From the NCBI GenBank assembly GCA_007118445.1, contig SKRP01000072.1:1-35076 (forward strand): a stretch of 35,076 bases of DNA, given 5' to 3'. The DNA is from Natronohydrobacter sp. GTDB taxonomy: Bacteria; Pseudomonadota; Alphaproteobacteria; Rhodobacterales; Rhodobacteraceae. The translations under genes and the position numbers were made by a program. A model generated the notes under the pieces. That model did not search any database. It saw nothing but the letters and a program-made list of their open reading frames with translations, and was not told the DNA's origin. This document shows, piece after piece, positions 23,901-31,679 of the stretch (positions are counted from its first letter, which is position 1; every line of letters begins with the position of its first letter).

Positions 23901-26900
23901 ATGATGAGATCAGGGCATTTGCTGAAGGGTTTAAGCCAGCGCGTCCGGCGGCTGCAAGCCGAGGGCACGCCCCTGCCACCGGGGTTTGATCCGGAACAGT
24001 ATCGCGCCCTGAACCCCGATGTCGCAGCCGCCTGCCCGACAGCGCAAGAGGCGGCGCAGCATTATCTGCGCCATGGCCGGGCAGAATTGCGGCGGGTCCG
24101 GCCCGAAGGCAGCGGCCTGAACCATCCCGAAAGCCGGATGCTGCAGAATGTCAGCGACAGACAGGGCTGGCTGGACTGGCTGCGGCGCGAAAGCGCGACC
24201 ACCGGGCTGGAAACCATCATCCGCTCCCATCCGCGTGCAGGATGGTTGCAGGGCGGATTCGTGCTGTCGGCCTATCTGCAGATGCGCCCCAATATGTCGG
24301 CCCTGCTTGACACACCGCTTCAAGGCGCTTTCCATTATCTGGAATTCGGCATCGAGGAAAACAGCAGCGGCACCCAGCCAAGCCCTGATCCGGCCCATAT
24401 CCGACAGCTCTATGCACCGCTGTTCGACGACATGCGCGCGCGCAGCTCCGCCGATGCCACCACTATGCTGCGCCGCTTGTTCGCGGCCGGGTATGACTGG
24501 CGCAACATCACCCTGACAGAATATGGTTTCTGGGAAGCGCATGGCCTGAATGGCGGCTTCTATACACGCTGGTTCGACCCCGATTACTACCATGCAGCCG
24601 CCACGCGCGCCGGAACGCCCCCGGTTACACGCAACCGGCTGGACTGCATCCGGCATTTCTGCGCCACAGCCCCCGAGGCGCGGCTGCGCCCGCATGCTGA
24701 TCTGACCGTGGATGCGCCTTTCTATGTCGAGCACTGGTTGCAGACCTGTCTGACGCTGCGGAACAATCTCGCTGCAGCGCCCGATCAGACCCAGGCGGCG
24801 CTGTCAGTGCTGGCGGCAGAGCTCGACTGCCCGTTCGGCGACCTGACCGCGTTTCGCGCCGGAAAATCATCCCTTCCGCCAGACCTGGCCCGCCGTATCG
24901 AGAGGCATTTCTTCACCCGCGGCACCCGGATCGGCGCGGCCTGCAACCTCGCGCATTGGGCCCGCCAGTTCTTCGGCAGGGCCTTGCCGCCGCGTCTGAT
25001 CGAGCGCCTGCAGGCCGAAGCCTTCCATGGTGGCCATATCGCGCCGCCTCTGGACCAGCTGACCCGCGCCCTGACCGAACCGATGCTGAATATCGGCGCG
25101 CTGCATGACCTCGCCCCGGAAGAAGCCGACGCCCTGATCGATCTGGCCGATTCACTGGCGGTGTCAGGCAAGACCGATGACGCCGAATGGCTCTATCGCA
25201 CAGTGCTGGAGCAATTTCCCCAGCTTGAGCGCGGGCTGAACCATCTGGCGGATCTGATGCGTCGCGCGGGTCGCCCTGGTGCCGAGTTTCAGCTGCGCGT
25301 GCAATCCGCAGCCCTGCCCGGACCGAAACAGGGGGGCGGGGTCTGGAATCTGCTCGCTCTTGCGGAAATGGCCATGGAGCGCGGCTTTCCCGCCCCGGCC
25401 ATTCAGGCCCTGACCACCGCCCGCGCAGCGCTTGGCGGCGACGAGGCGCAGCGCAGCAAGTTCCGCAACCTGTCCGAGACCCTTTTTCATCAGGTCTGGT
25501 CCAGCATCGGCGACTATGCAGATCGCACGGACATGAGCACCGCGCAGGCGCGCCTGCGCGCGACGCTGGCGCTGGCAACCCCGTTGCGTCACGGCCCGAT
25601 CCCCACGCGCACGACCCCGGTGCGCCATGTTGCCCTGGTCGGAAATGTCGATCTCTATCAGTGCAAGCTTTACCGGATCGACCAGAAGGTCGAGCAATTG
25701 CGCATGGCCGGGTTCCAGGTGAGCGTTTTCCACCCGTTCGAGCAGCTGGCCGAGTTCCGCGCGCGCCTGCCCGAATTCGATGCCGCGATCTTTTTCCGTC
25801 TGCCCGCCTTTCCCGAAATCATGGCCGCGATCTGCGAATGCGCAACGCAACATGTGCCAAGTTTCTACGAAATCGATGATCTGGTCTTCGATGCAACGGC
25901 CTTTCCGCCACCGCTTGATACCTATGCCGGGACGATCACCAGACGGCAACATCGCGATATCGCCTGTGGTGTCCCGCTCTATGCCCATGCCATGCGCCTG
26001 TGCGACTTTGCCATAGCCTCGACCCGCAGCCTGGCCGAGGCGATGGCACCGCTGGTGCGCAGCGGGCAGGCGTTTGAGCATCACAATGCGCTTTCCGACC
26101 TGCATTACACGGCCAGGGCCACACGCGACGCCATGCCCCCGCGCAAGGCAGATCAGCCGCTGGTGCTGTTCTATGGTTCCGGCACCCGCGCGCATAAAGA
26201 GGATTTTCACGACCTGCTGGAACCGGCGCTTGCCCGCATCTTGCGGCGCTACAAGGGCCGCGTCGAGCTGCGGCTGGTCGGCGATTTCGGTGCATTCCGC
26301 CATCTGGACCCGGAACGCGATGCGATCCGCTTCATGGCACCGGTCTGGGATTTCGAGCAATATTGCCTGATGGTCTCTGCCGCCGACATCAATCTCTCGG
26401 TACTGGCCCGCAGCCCGGTCACGGATACGAAAAGCGAAATCAAATGGCTGGAAGCCGCGCTTTTCGCCATCCCTTCGGTGCTCAGCCGGACCGCCACGCA
26501 TGAGGATGTCATCGCAGAGGGCCGCACAGGGTTCCTGTGCGACAACAGCGCGGATTTCGAGCGCCATATCACGGCCCTGATCGAGCGACCCGAGTTGCGC
26601 CGCCAGATCGGCGAGGCCGCCCGCGAGGATGTGCTCGACCGCTACAGCCTGACAGCCATGGGGCAGAATCTGCGCGACATATTCACCCGCGCCACAGCCC
26701 CCGCGCAGCCCCGCAAGCCCCGGCTTCTGGTCGTCAATGTCTTCTACCCGCCACAGGCCATCGGCGGCGCGACCCGCGTGGTGCGCGACAATATCGCCAG
26801 CCTGCGCGCCCGCCATGGTGCGCGCTTCGACATCCTGGTCGTCTGTTCGGTCGAGGGCGCGCCGGCCTACAGCCTGCAATCCTGGATCGAGGATGGCGTC

Positions 26901-27953
26901 CCGGTCTGGGGCATCGGCACGCCCGATCAGGGCGGTACCGAAATGACCGCCCGCGACCCGTTGATGGAGCCGGTTTTCAACCAGCTTCTGGAACGTCTTG
27001 CACCCGATCTGGTGCATTTCCATTGCATCCAGCGCCTGACAACAGCGATCATTGATGCCACCCGCAAACGCGCAATCCCCTATCTGATCACGCTGCATGA
27101 CGGTTGGTGGATTTCGCCGCATCAGTTCCTGCTCGGCCCTGAAACCGACAAGCCGGTCCTGTATGACTATGCAGCGCTGGACGATCCCGCCACCCCGCAG
27201 CGCGCCCGCAGCCTGTGGCCGTCACTGGCCGGCGCGCGCCATCTGCTGGCCGTGTCCGAACCCTTTGCGCAGCTGCATCGCGACTGTCATCTGCCCAATG
27301 TGCTGACCTGCGAAAATGGTGTCCCGGACCTGCCCGCAGTCACCCGGACCCCGCATCCCGAAGGCCGTATCCGTCTGGGACTGTTCGGCGGGACCGAGCG
27401 CCACAAGGGACTGCCGCTGTTGCGCGCAGCCCTTCTGGGACAGGATTTCGGCAATCTCGAATTGCTGGTCATCGATCACGCACTCAAACCCGGCAGCACG
27501 ATCCGCGAGACATGGGGCACCACACCTGTTATCCGCTGCGGGAAAGTACCGCAATCCGAAGTGGCCCGGCTCTATGCGCAGATCGATATCCTTGTCGCCC
27601 CCTCGCTCTGGCCGGAATCCTATGGTCTGGTCACGCGCGAAGCGCTGGCGACAGGCGCATGGGTCATTGCCTCGGATCGCGGCGCGGTCGGGGGCGATGT
27701 GACCGACGGCAAGAACGGTCATGTCGTCGCGGTCAGCGAACCGGGCGCGCTCACAGAGCTACTGGCCCGGATTGACGCAGCACCAGAGGCATACCGCGCG
27801 CCCCCCGATCCTGCACCGGATCTGCGTCCGGCGGATGCGCAGGCAGAAGAATTGGCCATGCATTATTCAAAACTGCTTGCGCTGCCAGAGCCCGACCCGA
27901 CCCCGGCCGAACCGCTGGCCGAGGAGCCGGTAAAAGATAGCGCGCAGGGATAG
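23901..27953 (+). CDS. giant double GT4 glycosyltransferase with N-terminal repeat modules
   Basis: A 1350-residue protein. The N-terminal third has three variants of a module often found in bacterial glycosyltransferases: FDPEQYRALNPDV...HYLRHGRAE at about 29-63, FVLSAYLQMRPN...HYLEFGIEE near 118-155, and WFDPDYYHAAATRAG near 220-265. A TPR-like helical pair follows at about 405-460 (DAEWLYRTVLEQFPQLERGL). GT4 domain 1 spans about 573-930 (YEIDDLVFDATAF; LFYGSGTRAHKEDF; KSEIKWLEAALFAIPS). GT4 domain 2 spans about 938-1310 (NVFYPPQAIGGATRVVRDNI; LGLFGGTERHKGLP) and has an intact EX7E motif (PESYGLVTREALATG). There is no signal peptide or membrane helix, so it acts in the cytoplasm, probably on a surface polysaccharide or protein. 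The start is ATG at 23901 after AAGG. Confidence 0.9.
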   Translation: MMRSGHLLKGLSQRVRRLQAEGTPLPPGFDPEQYRALNPDVAAACPTAQEAAQHYLRHGRAELRRVRPEGSGLNHPESRMLQNVSDRQGWLDWLRRESATTGLETIIRSHPRAGWLQGGFVLSAYLQMRPNMSALLDTPLQGAFHYLEFGIEENSSGTQPSPDPAHIRQLYAPLFDDMRARSSADATTMLRRLFAAGYDWRNITLTEYGFWEAHGLNGGFYTRWFDPDYYHAAATRAGTPPVTRNRLDCIRHFCATAPEARLRPHADLTVDAPFYVEHWLQTCLTLRNNLAAAPDQTQAALSVLAAELDCPFGDLTAFRAGKSSLPPDLARRIERHFFTRGTRIGAACNLAHWARQFFGRALPPRLIERLQAEAFHGGHIAPPLDQLTRALTEPMLNIGALHDLAPEEADALIDLADSLAVSGKTDDAEWLYRTVLEQFPQLERGLNHLADLMRRAGRPGAEFQLRVQSAALPGPKQGGGVWNLLALAEMAMERGFPAPAIQALTTARAALGGDEAQRSKFRNLSETLFHQVWSSIGDYADRTDMSTAQARLRATLALATPLRHGPIPTRTTPVRHVALVGNVDLYQCKLYRIDQKVEQLRMAGFQVSVFHPFEQLAEFRARLPEFDAAIFFRLPAFPEIMAAICECATQHVPSFYEIDDLVFDATAFPPPLDTYAGTITRRQHRDIACGVPLYAHAMRLCDFAIASTRSLAEAMAPLVRSGQAFEHHNALSDLHYTARATRDAMPPRKADQPLVLFYGSGTRAHKEDFHDLLEPALARILRRYKGRVELRLVGDFGAFRHLDPERDAIRFMAPVWDFEQYCLMVSAADINLSVLARSPVTDTKSEIKWLEAALFAIPSVLSRTATHEDVIAEGRTGFLCDNSADFERHITALIERPELRRQIGEAAREDVLDRYSLTAMGQNLRDIFTRATAPAQPRKPRLLVVNVFYPPQAIGGATRVVRDNIASLRARHGARFDILVVCSVEGAPAYSLQSWIEDGVPVWGIGTPDQGGTEMTARDPLMEPVFNQLLERLAPDLVHFHCIQRLTTAIIDATRKRAIPYLITLHDGWWISPHQFLLGPETDKPVLYDYAALDDPATPQRARSLWPSLAGARHLLAVSEPFAQLHRDCHLPNVLTCENGVPDLPAVTRTPHPEGRIRLGLFGGTERHKGLPLLRAALLGQDFGNLELLVIDHALKPGSTIRETWGTTPVIRCGKVPQSEVARLYAQIDILVAPSLWPESYGLVTREALATGAWVIASDRGAVGGDVTDGKNGHVVAVSEPGALTELLARIDAAPEAYRAPPDPAPDLRPADAQAEELAMHYSKLLALPEPDPTPAEPLAEEPVKDSAQG

Positions 27954-27977
27954 CCTGCCCTGCGGCCCTGTGCGCGC
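27940..27977. terminator. hairpin at the convergent end of the glycosyltransferase and fur genes
   Basis: GCGCGC-AGGG (27940-27949) pairs with CCCT-GT-GCGCGC (27966-27977), with a two-base bulge. It spans the 26-bp gap between two convergent stop codons. A bidirectional terminator is plausible, though neither side has a long T-run. Confidence 0.45.
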
Positions 27978-27979
27978 GG

Positions 27980-28390
27980 TCAGGACCGGATCTTGCGGCC
28001 CAGAAGCTCCAGCCGGTGCCCCTCCAGCCGGTAGCCCAGCCGCCGCGCGATGCGTTCCTGCAGGGCCTCGATTTCCGGGTCGCAGAATTCGATCACATCG
28101 CCGGTTTCCAGATCGATCAGGTGGTCGTGATGCGCGCGTTCACTGTCTTCGAACCGCGCGCGGCCATCGCCGAATTCCAGCCGCTCCAGAATCCCGGCCT
28201 CCTGTAACAGTTTCACTGTGCGGTAGACCGTGGCCAGCGAAATACGCGGGTCCAGAGCATTTGCGCGGGCGTGCAGCTCCTCGACATCGGGATGATCACT
28301 CGCGGCCTCGATCACCTTCGCGATGGTGCGCCGCTGGTCTGTCATGCGCAGCCCCTGCGCTTCAATTCGCTCAAGGATAGGTTTGTTCAC
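27980..28390 (-). CDS. Fur family metalloregulator (Fur/Mur type)
   Basis: A 136-residue DNA-binding regulator. The winged helix includes GLRMTDQRRTIAKVIEAASD and the recognition segment PRISLATVYRTVKLLQEAGI. The dimerisation domain holds HHDHLIDLETGDVIEFCDPE. The structural-zinc CxxC of enteric Fur (HHDHLICLDCG) is absent, as in alphaproteobacterial Fur/Mur proteins, many of which respond to manganese. Start is GTG at 28390 (VNKPILERIEAQG). The open frame runs to 28468, but that extension exceeds the usual length. It is divergent from the universal stress protein gene. Confidence 0.9.
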   Translation of the reverse strand: MNKPILERIEAQGLRMTDQRRTIAKVIEAASDHPDVEELHARANALDPRISLATVYRTVKLLQEAGILERLEFGDGRARFEDSERAHHDHLIDLETGDVIEFCDPEIEALQERIARRLGYRLEGHRLELLGRKIRS

Positions 28391-28600
28391 GATACTGGCC
28401 CGCTCTGCGTCGCCCGGAGCATACGCGCGATGGCGGGCGCAGAAAACCGCAAATCGCGCAGTCGGCACAGGCTGTCTGCTTTGGACTTGATTTCATGAGC
28501 CAAGCCATGTCCAATCCTGCCCTGTCAGACTTGGCGACCCTTGCGGTCGCGAGAACGACCGTATCAGAGCCACGCAACCCCAACCGAAAGCGATCCTGCC

Positions 28601-29026
28601 ATGGCCAAAAAGATCCTGTTGCCCATCGACCTGAACGCCCCTGCCTCCTGGATCAAGCCGATGGCCGAAGCGCAGACCATGCTGGCGCAGGGTGGCGAAT
28701 TGCATGTTGTGAGCGTGCTGCCCGATTTCGGCCTGTCGATGGTCGGCACCTTCTTTCAGGCCGGGTTCGAGCAGACCGCCCTGCACCAGTTCGGCGAGGC
28801 CCTGCGCGCCTGGGTGCGCCAGAATGTGCCCGGCGCGATCGAGGTGCATCCGCATGTGCTGCATGGCAATATCTATGACGAAATCCTGCGCGCCGCCGAC
28901 AAGCTGGAAGTCGATGTGATCATCCTGGCTGCGCACCGCCCCGAGGCCGCGGATTACCTGCTTGGCCCCAATGCCGCGCGGATTGTGCGCCATGCCAAAC
29001 AATCGGTCTATGTCGTGCGCGGCTGA
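28601..29026 (+). CDS. universal stress protein (UspA family)
   Basis: A 141-residue single-domain Usp. It begins MAKKILLPIDLNAPASW, has the central beta-strand ELHVVSVLPDFG, and ends LLGPNAARIVRHAKQSVYVV, matching the C-terminal nucleotide-binding motif. The usual first glycine of that motif (GSHG/GRxG) is replaced by AAHRPEAADY, so ATP binding may be weak or absent. Start ATG is at 28601. It lies between the divergent fur-type gene and the convergent GT2 gene, 8 bp from the latter's stop. Its own regulator is unknown. Confidence 0.88.
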   Translation: MAKKILLPIDLNAPASWIKPMAEAQTMLAQGGELHVVSVLPDFGLSMVGTFFQAGFEQTALHQFGEALRAWVRQNVPGAIEVHPHVLHGNIYDEILRAADKLEVDVIILAAHRPEAADYLLGPNAARIVRHAKQSVYVVRG

Positions 29027-29034
29027 CCCTGCAC

Positions 29035-30039
29035 TCACTTGTATTCGATCAACCTGGTCCGCTGCCCACGCAGACGGCGCCACCAGAACAGCGCCAGCCC
29101 GTGTAATTCCGCAGCCTTGCCCAGCATGAGCGTCGCCGCCACGATCAGCGCGCGATCAGCGTCAAGCTGCAACCGCGTGAATCGCCAGGTCTGCCGTGCA
29201 AGGGACAGCCCCATCAGCGCGGCAGCACCGAAAAAGAGCGGCAACCAGAAAATCAGACCGCACAGGGCAAGAAACGGCATCACCCCGCCCCAGAGCAACG
29301 CCCGCAAGCGCTGCGCGCGTGCCACTGCTCCGTGTTTGACCCCGAGTGCACCATAGCTGTGGCCCGCCCGGATCATGCGCCGCCACCATGGGCCGATGGT
29401 CAGCAATCTTGCGTCATGTTCGGTCATGGGAGCGTCGATCCGCCAGGTCTGCCAACCGGCCTGCTGCAGGCGCAGGCACATATCGTCATCTTCGCCAGCG
29501 ATCAGGTTCGCATCATAGCCATCGATCTGCACAAGCGCCTCAGCCCGGATCATCAGACAGCCAGCGCAGAAACTGGTCGCGCCAAGCGGCTTGTCCCATT
29601 CCCAATCGGTCAGGAAATTAAAGACCGAGGCATCGGGCCGCGCTTCGAACTGGCGACCGAAGACCAGACCGGCCCGGGGATGCGCGGCCATAAAGCCAAG
29701 CGCGGATTGCGGCCAGTCCGGCTGCAGGATGCAATCGCCATCGATGAATTGCACAAAAGCCGCACGATCAGGGCCAAGCGCGGCAAAGCCTTCGTTCCGC
29801 GCCCGCGCCGCCGAGAAGGGTTGCGCCGGGTCCAGTTCCAGAACCTGAACGCCCAGCGCCTGCGCCTGCGTAACGCTGTCATCGCGCGATCCGCTGTCAA
29901 CATAGACAACGCAGCGGGCGTGGCCGATCACAGCGCGCAAGGCAGCGCCGAGCCGCTGCCCTTCATTGCGGCCGATCACGACGGCATCAAACGAATCTGT
30001 TCCCGCCAAGCCTGACCCCTGCGCGACGTTTCCACGCAC
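29035..30039 (-). CDS. GT2 family glycosyltransferase with C-terminal membrane helices
   Basis: A GT-A fold glycosyltransferase of up to 334 residues. Donor-binding residues are visible (VYVDSGSRDDSV), as is the metal-binding DxD-type motif IDGDCIL. The catalytic acidic patch is in NLIAGEDDDMCLRLQQAGW. The C-terminus carries hydrophobic segments (LLWGGVMPFLALCGLIFWLP; LFFGAAALMGLSL), so it sits on the inner membrane. The first in-frame start is GTG at 30039. A TTG ten codons later (at about 30009) has CAGGGG upstream and may be the real one. It follows the 60-codon gene by 33 bp on the same strand. The sugar and acceptor are not predictable. Confidence 0.9.
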   Translation of the reverse strand: MRGNVAQGSGLAGTDSFDAVVIGRNEGQRLGAALRAVIGHARCVVYVDSGSRDDSVTQAQALGVQVLELDPAQPFSAARARNEGFAALGPDRAAFVQFIDGDCILQPDWPQSALGFMAAHPRAGLVFGRQFEARPDASVFNFLTDWEWDKPLGATSFCAGCLMIRAEALVQIDGYDANLIAGEDDDMCLRLQQAGWQTWRIDAPMTEHDARLLTIGPWWRRMIRAGHSYGALGVKHGAVARAQRLRALLWGGVMPFLALCGLIFWLPLFFGAAALMGLSLARQTWRFTRLQLDADRALIVAATLMLGKAAELHGLALFWWRRLRGQRTRLIEYK

Positions 30040-30072
30040 AGGGAATCACAGATTTCAGTCCAGCGCAAAGGC

Positions 30073-30255
30073 TCAGGTGCTGATCCCGCGGGATATGCGG
30101 GAAAAAGCGGGCAATCTGGTGTGCTTTCTGTCCAATGGTCGCGCCACCAGCGCCTTCACGCTGACATGGGGATACTGCGCGCGGTCGATCTTGGCAAAAC
30201 GCGACAACATCGCAGAGGGCTGCGCCTTTGGGCGGTCGATCACATGCTTTGGCAT
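30073..30255 (-). CDS. small basic protein of 60 residues, unknown
   Basis: A short ORF starting MPKHVIDRPKAQPSAMLSRF and ending RLPAFSRISRGIST. Its main support is a near-perfect Shine-Dalgarno: AGGAGG five bases before the ATG at 30255. The product is strongly basic with no cysteines or membrane segment. A nucleic-acid or ribosome-associated role is possible, but I do not recognise a family. It is 33 bp upstream of the GT2 gene and divergent from leuB, so it may be the first gene of a two-gene unit. Confidence 0.6.
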   Translation of the reverse strand: MPKHVIDRPKAQPSAMLSRFAKIDRAQYPHVSVKALVARPLDRKHTRLPAFSRISRGIST

Positions 30256-30331
30256 AATTTCCTCCTCTTCGGACTCCCTGTGGGGCAAGTGTAACACGGG
30301 TTTGACCCCGCACCAAACAGCCTGCATTGCC

Positions 30332-30360
30332 TTGACGCGATTTCACCCAGCGTCTAGCGA
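30332..30360 (+). promoter_or_regulatory. possible leuB promoter
   Basis: TTGACG (30332-30337) is a good -35 element. A 17-bp spacer leads to TAGCGA (30355-30360), a poor -10 that shares only the first two bases with the consensus. The element would place transcription about 25 bp ahead of the leuB ATG, which itself has AAGGA upstream. Confidence 0.35.
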
Positions 30361-30390
30361 ATGGCGCGACCCAAAACATAAGGACATGTC

Positions 30391-31494
30391 ATGACCAACC
30401 CTTCCCTGCTCATCCTGCCCGGCGACGGCATCGGCCCCGAAGTCATGGCCGAGGTGCGCCGCATCATCGACTGGTTCGGGTCAAGGCGTGGGCTGGTGTT
30501 TGACGTGAGCGAGGATCTGGTCGGTGGCTGCGCCTATGACAAGCACGGCACACCGCTGCATGATGACACGATGGCGCGCGCGCAAGCGGCCGATGCCGTG
30601 TTGCTGGGCGCAGTCGGTGGGCCACAATATGATGATCTGGATTTCAGCGTAAAGCCCGAGCGTGGGCTGCTCCGGCTGCGCAAGGAGATGGATCTGTTCT
30701 CGAACCTGCGCCCGGCGCAGTGTTTTGATGCGCTGGCGGATTTTTCTTCGCTCAAGAAGGATGTGGTCGCGGGCCTCGATATCATGATCGTGCGCGAACT
30801 GACCTCGGGCGTCTATTTCGGCGAGCCGCGCGGGATTTTCGAGGAAGGCAATGAGCGCGTGGGCATCAACACGCAGCGTTACACCGAATCCGAAATCGCT
30901 CGCGTGGCGAAGTCAGCCTTTGATCTGGCGATGAAGCGCGACAAGAAACTGTGCTCGATGGAAAAGGCCAATGTCATGGAATCGGGCATTCTGTGGCGCG
31001 AGGTCGTGACCGAGGTGTCGAAGGAATATCCCGAGGTCGAACTCAGCCATATGTATGCGGATGCCGGTGCCATGCAATTGACGCGCTGGCCCAAGCAATT
31101 CGACGTGATCGTGACAGACAACCTGTTCGGCGACCTGCTGTCGGATCTGGCTGCAATGCTGACAGGCTCGCTTGGGATGCTGCCTTCGGCCAGTCTGGGG
31201 GCACCCATGGCCAATGGCCGCCCGAAAGCGCTCTATGAGCCAGTGCACGGCTCTGCCCCCGATATCGCAGGGCAAGGCAAGGCGAACCCGATTGCCTGTA
31301 TCCTCAGCTTCGCGATGGCGCTGCGTTACAGCTTCGATCAGGGCGATGAGGCCACGCGTCTGGAGAGCGCGGTCGAGCGCGTGCTGGCGGACGGCTTGCG
31401 CACGGCGGATCTGATGGGGCCAGAAGGCGGCGCACCAGTATCGACTTCGGGCATGGGCGATGCGATCCTGGCTGCGCTGGATGCAAGTCTCTGA
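30391..31494 (+). CDS. leuB: 3-isopropylmalate dehydrogenase
   Basis: NAD-dependent oxidative decarboxylation of 3-isopropylmalate to 2-oxoisocaproate, the third leucine-specific step. The 367 residues match the family length. Visible signatures are LILPGDGIGPEVMAEVRRI, GGPQYDDL, RELTSGVYFGEPRG, VMESGILWREVV, and the metal-site block VIVTDNLFGDLLSDLAAM. The NAD-binding segment YEPVHGSAPDIAGQGKANPI is also clear. The ATG at 30391 has AAGGACATGTC upstream. The leuC and leuD genes that often lie nearby in this order are not in the window. A 29-bp palindrome lies 25 bp past the stop. Confidence 0.97.
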   Translation: MTNPSLLILPGDGIGPEVMAEVRRIIDWFGSRRGLVFDVSEDLVGGCAYDKHGTPLHDDTMARAQAADAVLLGAVGGPQYDDLDFSVKPERGLLRLRKEMDLFSNLRPAQCFDALADFSSLKKDVVAGLDIMIVRELTSGVYFGEPRGIFEEGNERVGINTQRYTESEIARVAKSAFDLAMKRDKKLCSMEKANVMESGILWREVVTEVSKEYPEVELSHMYADAGAMQLTRWPKQFDVIVTDNLFGDLLSDLAAMLTGSLGMLPSASLGAPMANGRPKALYEPVHGSAPDIAGQGKANPIACILSFAMALRYSFDQGDEATRLESAVERVLADGLRTADLMGPEGGAPVSTSGMGDAILAALDASL

Positions 31495-31518
31495 ACAGGG
31501 CTGCGCGACTACCGTGAT

Positions 31519-31547
31519 GTAGGGTGCGTGCTGAGCACGCACCCTAC
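31519..31547. repeat. 29-bp palindrome, copy 1 (between leuB and icd)
   Basis: GTAGGGTGCGTGC (31519-31531) and its exact reverse complement (31535-31547) flank the loop TGA. The arms are identical to those of the copy at 33901. It resembles REP-type palindromes and could also terminate leuB transcription. Confidence 0.85.
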
Positions 31548-31598
31548 AAGACACCCGCGCGCAGGGAAGTCCGACAGCTTCACATCTGCAAGAAATTT

Positions 31599-31625
31599 GA
31601 TTGTATACCATTGTGCACTGTTTAC
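31599..31625 (+). promoter_or_regulatory. possible operator ahead of icd
   Basis: TTGTATACCA followed by TTGTGCAC lies 55-80 bp before the icd start. TTGTATACCA resembles the TTGTATACAA operators of some GntR-family repressors. No regulator of that type is encoded in the window, so the assignment is tentative. Confidence 0.25.
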
Positions 31626-31679
31626 GCGGACACAAAATCCCCCTATGGTGCGCGCGAATTCACCAAGGGGACTTGCGCC

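Noticed and set aside
25164..27122. 652-codon minus-strand ORF
   Set aside because: It lies wholly inside the large glycosyltransferase gene on the other strand, which has clear GT4 motifs; the minus reading has none.
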